Position numbers and translations under genes: made by a program
The notes under the pieces: model-generated
Told to the model about the DNA's origin: nothing
The model's database searches: none
What the model saw: only the letters and a program-made list of their open reading frames with translations
Shown: piece by piece, positions 1 to 9,400 of the stretch
How positions within the stretch are numbered: position 1 is the stretch's first letter
Layout: each line of letters opens with the position of its first letter
Source of the DNA: Aphanothece saxicola GSE-SYN-MK-01-06B
Lineage (GTDB): Bacteria; Cyanobacteriota; Cyanobacteriia; PCC-6307; Cyanobiaceae
NCBI GenBank assembly: GCA_019359745.1
Contig: JAHHGT010000003.1
Coordinates: 310,001-374,000, forward strand
Length of the DNA stretch: 64,000 nt
Direction: 5' to 3'

Positions 1-1140
1 CCGCACGCTGGCATCGATGGGCTCGGCAGGAGCCTCTGGCTCCGCTGGACCGGACGTCGAGACAGCGTCGGCGGCGGCCTGCTGTGAAGCCTGGAGCAGG
101 ATCTGACGAGCCAGCGAGATCACCTCGCCGGGTTCATCCCTGATCACCCGCATCCGAATCGACAGGGGCTCAAAGCCGTTGCGGCGCGCCTGAAAGACGT
201 TCACCAGATACTCAAAACTCTGCAGATGGTGCCGAGCGGTAGCCACTGCCTCCGCAAACGAAGGCTGCGGCTTGGCTACATAGGAGGAGGAATCGAAGAG
301 CAGTAGTTCGTTGGCATCGATCAGTTGTTGCACGGTGCTGACGTCTTCGAGCAGGGCCCCCTGCTGCATGGCGGCCTCGGCGCTGAGAAACACACCGGGC
401 AGGGCATGGGCTTCCAGGCACACCAGCACGGGAAAGAGTCCGATCTGCTCCAGGCAGGCGGCGGCGAGGGGGGCCAGATCAGCACAGGTGCCAAGCCCTT
501 CGCCGAGCACCTGATCCGGCAGGCGGATCCGCTGGCCGGCGCTCCAGTAGCCCGCCGGCGGATTGATGTAGCTGATCCCGAGGCGCCCGAGAGTGAGGTA
601 GAGGGCTCTTGTCATTTCCACCACCCGTTCGGGGCCCGACTGGTACCCCTGCAGGCTGTTGGCGGAGCCCAGGGCTTCGAGGGTACGGCTGGTTTCCTTC
701 AGCACCGGGGCGATCACCGGGTGATTGGGCGTCACGAAGCAGGCGTAGGCCTCGGCTGGATCGCCAGGTATCGATCGGGGCCAGCGCAGCGAGTTGTAGG
801 CGAGCAGGCGCAGGCTGCGCGAGGCCTGCTGGATTGGCTCACCCCGTTGCAGCACCCGGCAGCGCAACTCGATGGTGCGATCTTCCATCTCCTGCGCGAG
901 CAGGCCGACCGGGAGCGGCACCGGTTGGTCGGAGGCATGGAAGCTCTCGCCGCCATGGAGGGTGGGCAGCGGCACCAGCAGCGGGTCACCAAGATCGGGG
1001 AGCAGGGTGATCTCCAGGCTGAGCTCCTCGAGGGGTTCGGCACCTCTGTTCTCCAGAACGAGGGAGCGGAGCAGCGAGATCTTGCTCTGCTCCATCGCCA
1101 AGGAATAGGCATCGACGGTGTCGAGCTGAAGCTGGAGCAT
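1..1140 (-). CDS. DUF4011-family defence protein, N-terminal part (runs off the window)
   Basis: The minus strand is open from an ATG at 1140 to the window edge, about 380 residues. The start (MLQLQLDTVDAYSLAMEQ) is followed by LLRSLVLENRGAEPLEEL, then a segment with PNHPVI, LQGYQSGPERVVE, GISYINPPAGYW, and GEGLGTCADLAPLAAACLEQ with LEAHALPGVF, which resembles a transglutaminase fold. This pattern is, from memory, that of the N-terminal region of very large DUF4011/DUF3320 proteins, which carry a superfamily 1 helicase and often a Vsr-like nuclease and occur in defence islands. Only the N-terminal part is present, so the helicase and nuclease cannot be checked. It is the fourth gene of the leftward drmD operon, 115 bp after the methylase. 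The frame is open upstream of the ATG, so a somewhat earlier start is possible. Confidence 0.75.
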   Translation of the reverse strand, partial: MLQLQLDTVDAYSLAMEQSKISLLRSLVLENRGAEPLEELSLEITLLPDLGDPLLVPLPTLHGGESFHASDQPVPLPVGLLAQEMEDRTIELRCRVLQRGEPIQQASRSLRLLAYNSLRWPRSIPGDPAEAYACFVTPNHPVIAPVLKETSRTLEALGSANSLQGYQSGPERVVEMTRALYLTLGRLGISYINPPAGYWSAGQRIRLPDQVLGEGLGTCADLAPLAAACLEQIGLFPVLVCLEAHALPGVFLSAEAAMQQGALLEDVSTVQQLIDANELLLFDSSSYVAKPQPSFAEAVATARHHLQSFEYLVNVFQARRNGFEPLSIRMRVIRDEPGEVISLARQILLQASQQAAADAVSTSGPAEPEAPAEPIDASVR

Positions 1141-1255
1141 GGTGGGCAAGCGGACGGGGCTCAGGAGGAGATCAGGCGATGTCAACGGCCAGCTGCAGCG
1201 CCTCGCTATCGAGATCCACGTCTCTGGGGGGGTGACAACCCGGACGCTGGTGGGC

Positions 1256-4200
1256 TCAAAACCCCAACCCCATCTGCTCGGCTGGCAGGGAGCCAGTTTC
1301 GCCGCTCCGTGCCGCTTTCGGCGGCCGCCCCCGTCGCTTGCCTCCCGGCGATGCCGGGCCTTCCGGCTTCTTGGAGCCCTTCATGTGGAGCCCTTGGGCC
1401 ACCTCCTCGGCGTAGCGCTCGGCGTTCAGCGCCAGCAGCCGGGCCAGCACGTCATCGCGGAAGGCATCGGGCCAGCGGTAGCGCCAGGGCAGCTTCTTTT
1501 TGCCCTTCATCGCGCCGTAGGCACGCAACTGGGCCTCGAATGCGTTGGCCTCGCCGGCCTCCCAGAAGAACAGATCACCGCTGTCGATGCGCTCCTGCAG
1601 CTCGTTGGGGAGCTGGGAATCTTCTTCCGTATCGAGGTAGTCGAGCCCGAAGCCGCAAGTGGTTGGCACTTCGCTCCAGCCGAAGGCAGCCAGCACCGCC
1701 TGATCCATCTCGCCATGGAGCCGGCGCAGTTCTAGAAAGCCGCTGCTGGTTTCGGATGGATCGTGGAAGCGGTTGTAGGTGCTGGTGAGCCCTTCGTTGC
1801 GGGCTTCCATCAGCTCGGCACGAAACTGGTGGTAGCGCTCGCCGATGGCTTCGAGGCTCTGGCGAGTGACTGAGTGGGTGGGATCGTTGGCGGAGGAATC
1901 GATGAGTGCGGTGGGGAAGGGGAAATTTTCGAAGCAATCGCCTTGGCTATACCTGAGATCATCCTTGAAGGATGAGCATAGAAAACGAGCCCATACCTCA
2001 TGGATCCTGCCCTGCAATAGACCAAACTCTGCGAACTCCTGAAATGCGAACACCCGCAAGCTGTCGCCAAAGACTTGTTCTACAGGCTGAAACGCCAGGC
2101 TTATGTGTTTCCCAACTCTGCAGATGGCTAGACACCTTCCTAGGGGCGCAATGGCTTCTTTCAGATAGGGCGCATCGCTCCTGAATCTCCACCAGTACTT
2201 TTGTTGACGCAGTGCTATGGCGTTGTTGTCTTTCTTGTCGCGCTCGGGCTTGACTCTTTCTCTGACAATCTCAAGAAGCTCTGGCCATTGGCTCGCCTCA
2301 TCGAGATCCATTGTGCCAAAGTTGATGATATATCGATTTCCAGTGGACTTCGCGGAGTCGTTCATCTCCTTTCCCCCAAGAAACGGCTTGAGTATTTCGC
2401 CGTTGAATTGATTGTTGGCTAGCAGCTGCAGTGCTTCTTCATCTTCAAGGATAAAGCCGTCTCCAACAATGGTTGCGCCCGAAAAGCAAAGATTTTGATT
2501 TGCATGCAAGGGTGCAGGATCATCTCCGGCGACGCCTTCCAGTAAAAACGGTGTAATGCCCTCGACGCTATTGCCGTTCAAGAAGCAGCTGTTTGGTCTG
2601 TACTTGGCGTTTTTCACAATGTGGACGGTGCTCACTCGCACTGCGGCAACTCCAGGCCATCTCATTCTCTTTTCTGCCGAATAAATTAATCCATTCGAGT
2701 TGCAAATATAAGAAAGGCCGGACCTTCGTGTATCACCCTGGCAAATAGTATTTGTGGCAATGAAGCCTGCTGCGCCTTCCTCGCGCAGCAAGGCGTTGGC
2801 TCGACGAAAGAAATAAGCGCATAGGTCTGTATTCCCATCGGCCGATGCGGATAGGCATTGAAGCCAGGAAAGATATGATTCGCCGAACATACTAGAAATC
2901 TTGATTCCGCCTAAAAATGGCGGATTGCCCACGAACGCATCAAAGCCCGGCTTCGGCCGGCCGAACACATCTGAGAAGGCCAGTTGCCAGTGCAGGGGCT
3001 GAATCCCCTTCTCGCCCTCGCGTAGTCGCTCCAATGGCTCCGACAGACCGTCTTCCAAGTCTGCCGCTGAGCTGTACTGCAACGTGGCCGCCAGATACAA
3101 CTGCTTCACCTCCTCGCGATCCTGCGGCCTCCTCCCGTTGAAGAACGCCGCTACCAGCAGATCGCCCACCGAGCGCAGGTAGGCCGTGCTGGCGTTCAGC
3201 TCATCCAGGGCCTGGCGCTTCTGGGCGTCGTCAGCATCGCTCCGGCTGTCGGCATGGAACAGGGCGAAGCTCTTGGCCTCCTGCTGGCGCACCTGATCCA
3301 GGTATTCGATCTGCAGTTCACGCTGCAGGCTGGCGCCCTTCAACGCCGCTTCGATCTCGCTGCGCTCCATGCCCACCAGCGAATCGCCGCACTTCAGGGC
3401 GTGATCCACAAAGGTGAACGGTGCGTCCTTGCTGAGGCTCACCAGCCAGAGGCTAAGGCGGGCCAGGTTCACCGCGAAGGGGTTCTTGTCGACCCCGTAG
3501 AGGCAGCTCTGGGCGATCAGCCTGCGGGCATAGATCAAGGGCTCTTCGCCGTGGGCTTGGCCGCCGGGCTTGAGCGCTTCCGGCAGGCCCTCGCGCGTCC
3601 AGGCCTGCTCCAGCAGTTCGGCCAGAAAGCGGCAGCTCTCCACCAGAAAAGCGCCCGAGCCCATGGCCGGATCGCAGATCTTCAAATCGAGGATCTGGGC
3701 CGCCGTGGGGCGGAGGTGGCAACGCTCCAGCCAGGGGCGCAGCGCCTCCTCCACGATCGGCCGGGTAAGCGATCGGGGCGTGTAGTGGCTGCCGCTGCGG
3801 CGCCGTTCCTCGGTTGGCTGGAACACCAGGCCACCGGCTGCCTGGGGGCCATCGAACAGCTCGCGGTTGAGGCGCGGCGCCAGGGCTTCCAGCAGCTCGG
3901 CTTCGCTGCTGGCGCTCTTGAGGGCATCGGCGGCCTTCGCCGGCAGGGTGGTGCCGGCTTCCTCCTCCAGCCAGGCCTTGCGCTTGCCCCCAGGCAACGC
4001 CAGCAGGGCATCGAGATCTACCGCCGTGGTGAGCTGCTTCTTGGCTCCCTGAGGTTTGCTCTTGAGGCCGATGCAACGGCCAGTGATGCGGCGCACCGCA
4101 TAACCCATGATCCCCTCGTAAACCGAGCCGATCTGCTCCACATCCAGCGCCCGGTAGCTGATGCGCTCGCCATTCACGATCAGCAGGTTTCGCAGCACCG

Positions 4201-5401
4201 CCAGCACCACGCCGTCGCTGATCCAGGGGGTATCCAGCCAGGGGTATTCCTTGGGATTGAACAGCTGGCCCTTGCGCGCCGGCAAGTAGTCGGCCGTGGG
4301 GCCGCCGCCATCGAACACCAGCCGGCACAGGCTCATCAGCCCCGCCCAGGCGCCGTAGCGCTGCTCCATCGTGTCGGGGTACTCGGCTTCGTCGCGCTGC
4401 AGTTGCTCGAACAGGCCGCTCACCTTGTAGTTCTGCTCGTACACCGCATCGGCCGGCATCAGCGCCTCGTCTTCGGCGTAGAGCAGAAACACCAGCCGCA
4501 TCAGCACGGTGATCAGGCCGCCGTAGAGCTGCTGCGGATCCCGCTCGGGCAGATCGCCCAGCAGTTCCACGTCTTGCCGTTGGCTCAGCTCATCGGCCTG
4601 CTGGAAGCCCCGCAGCAGATCCCACAGCGCCGCCAGCACCTGATCGGCCAGGGCATTGCTGACCACCGCCTGGAAGCTGCGGCTCTTCCTGAGCACATCC
4701 GCCAGCCGGTAGCCGTCGGGATCGAGGAACACATGGCTCTGGCCCAGCAGCAGGTCGAGGCCCGAGAACATCAGCCGGCCGCTCACCTCGGCAAGATCCG
4801 CCAGCGTGAAGGTGAGATGACCGGAGCTTTCGCCCTTGGGCGCCACCACCAGGCGCAGCTGGCTGCCGTTGAACAGCAGGCCCGCTTCCACGCCTGTTTC
4901 ACGCAGCAGGCGCTCGAAGCGCTCCTGGCGGGTGGCCTTCCAGAGATGCTCGCCATCGGTGACCTTCTGATCCAGGGCCGTACAAGTTGCCAGCTCCAGT
5001 AGCAGGAGCTGGGCGCCGTCACCCGAGGCGGCTGGCACCACGGCACTGGGGGCGAGGGTCTCGCCGAGTTCAGGCAGCTCCCTGGTGAAGGCCTCGATCT
5101 GGCTTGGGTCGCTCTGGATCTGATCGGGGCTCCAGCCCAGGTGCTCCACCAGCAGGGCCTCGATGCGGGAGAGACCGAGCTTCCGGTCGTCTGGATCGGC
5201 TTCCTGATCGGAGTCCAGGGCTTCAAGGGCTCCCCGATAGCGCTCTTGCCGCTCGATCAGCTCGCTGCCGCTGCGGGTCACCACCCAGCCGGCGTCCTGC
5301 ATCGCGGCCGGGGCCACCACCAGACCCACGGGCTGCAGATAGCCGAGCCACTCCTGGTGGGCTCTCAGCTCGGGGTCAATAGTGGGGGTGCGGCGGGACA
5401 T
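1256..5401 (-). CDS. DrmMI-like N6-adenine DNA methyltransferase (Eco57I/type IIG class)
   Basis: This 1381-residue protein has the AdoMet motif DPAMGSGAF near residue 577 and the amino-methylase motif GNPPF near residue 826, in the order expected for adenine-N6 methylases of the Eco57I/PF13659 class. The N-terminal 550 residues have no nuclease motif I can recognise. The region after GNPPF, roughly residues 835-1165, should be the target-recognition domain; its DNA is clearly poorer in GC than both ends of the gene. The C-terminal tail is basic (KKPEGPASPGGKRRGRPPK). It starts 9 bp after the PIN gene stop. DISARM class 1 pairs a helicase DrmD with a large adenine methylase DrmMI; the DrmMI label here rests on domain class, size and the adjacent drmD. 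Its expected role is marking host DNA. BREX PglX is the main alternative, but no BREX partners are seen. Confidence 0.8.
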   Translation of the reverse strand: MSRRTPTIDPELRAHQEWLGYLQPVGLVVAPAAMQDAGWVVTRSGSELIERQERYRGALEALDSDQEADPDDRKLGLSRIEALLVEHLGWSPDQIQSDPSQIEAFTRELPELGETLAPSAVVPAASGDGAQLLLLELATCTALDQKVTDGEHLWKATRQERFERLLRETGVEAGLLFNGSQLRLVVAPKGESSGHLTFTLADLAEVSGRLMFSGLDLLLGQSHVFLDPDGYRLADVLRKSRSFQAVVSNALADQVLAALWDLLRGFQQADELSQRQDVELLGDLPERDPQQLYGGLITVLMRLVFLLYAEDEALMPADAVYEQNYKVSGLFEQLQRDEAEYPDTMEQRYGAWAGLMSLCRLVFDGGGPTADYLPARKGQLFNPKEYPWLDTPWISDGVVLAVLRNLLIVNGERISYRALDVEQIGSVYEGIMGYAVRRITGRCIGLKSKPQGAKKQLTTAVDLDALLALPGGKRKAWLEEEAGTTLPAKAADALKSASSEAELLEALAPRLNRELFDGPQAAGGLVFQPTEERRRSGSHYTPRSLTRPIVEEALRPWLERCHLRPTAAQILDLKICDPAMGSGAFLVESCRFLAELLEQAWTREGLPEALKPGGQAHGEEPLIYARRLIAQSCLYGVDKNPFAVNLARLSLWLVSLSKDAPFTFVDHALKCGDSLVGMERSEIEAALKGASLQRELQIEYLDQVRQQEAKSFALFHADSRSDADDAQKRQALDELNASTAYLRSVGDLLVAAFFNGRRPQDREEVKQLYLAATLQYSSAADLEDGLSEPLERLREGEKGIQPLHWQLAFSDVFGRPKPGFDAFVGNPPFLGGIKISSMFGESYLSWLQCLSASADGNTDLCAYFFRRANALLREEGAAGFIATNTICQGDTRRSGLSYICNSNGLIYSAEKRMRWPGVAAVRVSTVHIVKNAKYRPNSCFLNGNSVEGITPFLLEGVAGDDPAPLHANQNLCFSGATIVGDGFILEDEEALQLLANNQFNGEILKPFLGGKEMNDSAKSTGNRYIINFGTMDLDEASQWPELLEIVRERVKPERDKKDNNAIALRQQKYWWRFRSDAPYLKEAIAPLGRCLAICRVGKHISLAFQPVEQVFGDSLRVFAFQEFAEFGLLQGRIHEVWARFLCSSFKDDLRYSQGDCFENFPFPTALIDSSANDPTHSVTRQSLEAIGERYHQFRAELMEARNEGLTSTYNRFHDPSETSSGFLELRRLHGEMDQAVLAAFGWSEVPTTCGFGLDYLDTEEDSQLPNELQERIDSGDLFFWEAGEANAFEAQLRAYGAMKGKKKLPWRYRWPDAFRDDVLARLLALNAERYAEEVAQGLHMKGSKKPEGPASPGGKRRGRPPKAARSGETGSLPAEQMGLGF

Positions 5402-5410
5402 GGGCTTGGG

Positions 5411-6433
5411 TTAGACCATCGATCGGTTGCAGGGTCGAAGCTCGACGCCACGACTTTTGCGGATCTGCATCAGTGAGGTTTCGATGCTTAAGTGAATATC
5501 ATCTTGATACTTGAACAGAATCGGCTCGGCCATCGAAAATGGTGCCTGCTTCCTGCAGATCTCTAAGATACGGAAAAACCTTTTATCGGCAGTAATGAAG
5601 TAGTCACTGTCTGCACAATAAGAGGCGATCTGAGTATCGCAGGGGGTTCCATCGTTGACGGAGAGGAATGGGGTGAGCTGCTCCATCGCGTAACGGATCC
5701 ATGCTCTGGGAAGATTTGCCGCCTGCGTCTCTTGATGCCAAAAGGTGACCCAGTCAGGGTCTTGAAGCATTTGCTTGATCTGCACTAGGGGTTGCAGCCA
5801 TTCAACGAAAGTGCTATTTAACCTGCATAAATCTTTGGTATAACAGTAGAAGGTGCAGGCTCTCCAGGCCTCAACCACTACATCTAGCTCGTCGACCTGG
5901 AACTTGATTTCTGCATCGAGTCTGACGCTCTCTACTGCACGCCCAAGCGAAGACGCCACTTCTCTGTGATTGCGTACTTGGTGGCGGGCTCGAGTTAGTT
6001 GGTCGCATTCAAGTCCGTTAAGATATTCTCTTAGGTCTTCGCATTCGAATCGTGCTCGATGCCATGTGCCTCCCTTTTGCCTTTTCCAGTCGTGGATGAG
6101 CTTATTGCGATATCTCAAATTCGTATTTTGCTTAATCCACTGAGGGCGAACACGGCGAATCTCGTAAAATAGCTCTTCGCTTTCGAGGAAAGCCTCCGGC
6201 ATCAGCTTCATCCATTGATGGTGTGTAATCAGCCTTACTAATCTGCTTCGTACCTCAGGGTTTGATGTACGAAGAGCCTCGTAAAGAACCGCTGGAGCAG
6301 CCGCGATCACTAAGCGGTCATGTCTGGCGAGACTGTTGAGTAATCCCCCTGCACCATGATCGGATAGGTAGCGCCAGACATTGCTGTCAAGGCACACAAT
6401 CGATGCCGTCTCTCTCCTGTCGAAACCGTTCAT
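5411..6433 (-). CDS. PIN-domain protein embedded in the DISARM-like operon
   Basis: This 340-residue protein carries a PIN-like acidic set: Asp in VCLDSNVWRYLSD near residue 16, Glu in VLYEALR near residue 53, and a distal pair in CDTQIASY and DYFITADKRFF near residues 270-285. PIN domains are metal-dependent ribonucleases or nucleases. It is far longer than a VapC toxin (about 130 residues); the insert between the acidic residues (about 60-260) is mostly helical in character and unrecognised. The gene sits 5 bp after drmD and 9 bp before the methylase, so it is likely co-translated with both. Its GC content is low for this genome (23 of 60 bases at 5461-5520 and 27 of 60 at 6001-6060), which suggests separate acquisition. 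No antitoxin-like gene is adjacent. The PIN call is from motifs; the role in defence is inferred from position. Confidence 0.7.
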   Translation of the reverse strand: MNGFDRRETASIVCLDSNVWRYLSDHGAGGLLNSLARHDRLVIAAAPAVLYEALRTSNPEVRSRLVRLITHHQWMKLMPEAFLESEELFYEIRRVRPQWIKQNTNLRYRNKLIHDWKRQKGGTWHRARFECEDLREYLNGLECDQLTRARHQVRNHREVASSLGRAVESVRLDAEIKFQVDELDVVVEAWRACTFYCYTKDLCRLNSTFVEWLQPLVQIKQMLQDPDWVTFWHQETQAANLPRAWIRYAMEQLTPFLSVNDGTPCDTQIASYCADSDYFITADKRFFRILEICRKQAPFSMAEPILFKYQDDIHLSIETSLMQIRKSRGVELRPCNRSMV

Positions 6434-6438
6434 CTTTT

Positions 6439-9400
6439 CTATCCGCTTACAGGCCAGAGGTACACCAACCCTGCTGGCTCCATCCGATGGGTGATCACCC
6501 GATAGCTCTCCTGAATCCGTTTCGGTTCGGAGGCCAATTCAGCCTCAATCGCGTCCAGGCGCCGCTGCCAGTGCTTCTGATCGGCCGCCAGCTGCTTGCG
6601 CTCCTGACTCGTGAGTTTCAGCAGATCCAGAGCCGGCACCTCCAGCTGCTCTTCCAGGCCAGGGATCAGGGCGGTGGGATCGGCTGCCGCAGCCTGTCGA
6701 TCCAGCCTGGCCAGATCGCGGTTCCGCTGCCTCACGGTGGCGTTGATGCGTTTGCGCTGGGCCCGGAGCACCTCCTTGAGTGCTGCGGCCTCCGTGTCCC
6801 CACGCTGCTTGAGCAGCTCTGCCGCGGCAGCCTGTGCCTGCTCGGCTGCCGCATCCAAAGCTGGTTTGAGGGCAGCCACATCAGCAGGGGCTTCGGCCTG
6901 CAGCTGGTTGCGACTGCCAGCCGAGATCGCCTCGGTGCTTCCGGTCTCCATCGCCTTGGTGAGGATGGCCCAGGCCTGCTCTTGCTGAGCACCGGCCAGA
7001 GGCTTGAGCACGGCGGCGCGATCCGCACCGGGATGCCAGTCGGCGATCACGCTGATCAGCTGGTCGTGCAGCCGTGTGGCTCCCTGGCCAAACAGGGACA
7101 GCCGGCCCAGCACCAACACCTTGGGCTGGGGATCGGGGCTGGCCAGCACGCAGGCCCGGCTCAGCTCATGGTGCAGGAACCCCTGGCTCAGGAAGCGGCT
7201 GAGCAAGCGCTGCACCAACCGGTGCTCCAGATGCAGGTGCACGGCCTCGGCATTGAGCCGGCCGGGATCGGAGAAGATCACCGGCCTGACGGGGTGGTCC
7301 TGGCGCCACTGCCACAGCGGTGTCTTGCGATCCCACACGCCCCGCAGGCTGTCGAGGGTGTGCTCCCAGCTGCGGTCGTTGCTGCCGGCCACCAGGGCTT
7401 CAGGGTGCTCCAGGCGCCAGCAGGGTTGCCCCTTTTCGTCGCTGCCCTGCACCAGGCCACTCACGCCCAACAGATCGAGCGAGCAGTTGAGCACATCACG
7501 GAAAGGGTCGTCGTCGAAGCCCAGCCAGTCGTGGGATTTGGCCAGCAAGTGGCGCAGTTCATCCTGCTGCTGCTCCAGCCTCTCCACCCGCCGGCTCGCT
7601 TCCAGCTCCTCCCGGGCGCGGTTGAGCATCGCGCCGCGATCGGTGCTGGTGGAATCCATCGATAGAAGTTGCTGTTGGACCGCCTCGGCCTTGTCGGTGT
7701 CGATGCCGCCTTCGAGCACCTCATCCACCTGGCGTTGAACCAACGGAGATAGTGAGCCCAGCTCCTGGCGAATCACCTCGGTTTTCTTCACCAGCACATC
7801 CATCACCCGGTCCTCCGGGCGGTCTTCCAGCACGAAGTAGTGGCACCACACCTTGGGAGCGCGCTGCAGCTTGCGGTCGATGCGGCCGTTGCGCTGCTCC
7901 AGCTTGCTGGGGTTCCACGGGATGTCGAAGTGGATCAGGTGCTTGCAGTGGTTCTGCAGGTTCACCCCCTCCCGGGCGGCATCGGTGGCGATCAGGATCC
8001 GCAGGGGCTCCTGATCGGGGTCGGCGTTGAACTGGGCCTTGAGCCGCTCGCGGTTCTCCTCGCTCATTCCGCCGGTGAAAGAAGCGATGCGGCGATCGGC
8101 ATCGTCATCGCCGAGCAGGTCGCGCAGCTGCCGCTCCAGGTAGCGCTTGGTGTCGACGTAGTCGGTGAAGATCAGCAGCCGGGTGGGTTTCCACCTCGCC
8201 TTGGCCTCCCCGAGATCGGGACAGAGGTGGGTGCGCAGAAACGTTTCCAGCAACTTGATGCGGGGATCAGGCCTGTTGCGGTTCGCTGCCGCGACTTCAC
8301 CCATGCGCTCCAGCAGCGCCAGATCGCTCTGATCGGCCTGGAAGGTCTGGCGCAGAGCCGCTCTGGTCTGGGCCTCCTCCAGATTGAGCAGCTCGTCTTC
8401 GGTGAGTTCGGCCAGGTCGCTGTCGCTATCGGCGCCGCCGAGCATCAGATCCAGTTGGGCACCCGCGGCCGCCAAGGCTTCACGGCGCTGCTCCTGCTTC
8501 TGATCCAGGCTCTTGCGGTGCACCTTGAGGGTGCGGGCGAAGGCCTCAATCGAGCTGAGCAGACGCTTCTGCAGATTGGTGATCACCAGCCGATCGGCAT
8601 TGAGTTGCCGCTTGGTGGCCCCCTCTCGGATCAGCCGCTGCTCCCGTTGCTTTCGGTACGTCTGCAGCAACCGCGAGAGCTCCAGTTCCGGGGTGTCGGC
8701 CGGCAGGCTTCCTTTGGGAACGGAGAGGGGTTCAACGATCCGCTCGGGGAACTCCTCTCCGGTGCGGCGCAGGTCGTCCTTGAGGCGGCGCACCAGCACC
8801 GTGTCCAGATCCCCGGGGGCGAAGGGCACCCCCCGTACGAAGCGGGCCGGATCGAGCAGTTCGAGCAGGGCGGTGAAGCTGTTGCTGTGGCCGTTGTGGG
8901 GCGTGGCGGAAAGAAAGATGCGGTGCTCGAACAAGGGCGCCAGGTCCCGCAGGCTGCGGGTCAGCCCGGAATCGATGGCGTAGCGGAGCGTGTTGCTGGC
9001 CGGGGCGGCGTTATGAGCCTCATCCAGGATCAGGAGGCTCTGGACAGGGGCCTGGTCTTCCCCACCTTTGCCATGCTCCAGCCACACCCGCAGCGGCGCT
9101 GAGTATTCCGAGTTCCGCAGCAGGGCATGGGAGATCAGGAAGCGGCTGTGGGTGCTCCAGGGGTTGGTGCCATAGCCCCGCTCCTGGCGCACCTTGGCCA
9201 CGTAGGCCCGGTCCATCACCGTGAACGCCAGGCCAAAGCGGCTGGCCATCTCCTCCTGCCACTGGCGCAGCACCGACGGCGGGCAGCTGATCACCACCCG
9301 CTTGATCCGCTGGCGCAGCAGCATCTCCCGCAGGATCAGGCCCGCTTCGATCGTCTTGCCCAGGCCCACGTCATCGGCGATGAATAGGCCCACCCGAGGC

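Noticed and set aside
3254..5002. Long plus-strand open frame opposite the methylase gene
   Set aside because: Gln/His/Leu-rich translation without motifs, typical antisense shadow of a GC-rich gene whose codons are strongly supported on the minus strand.
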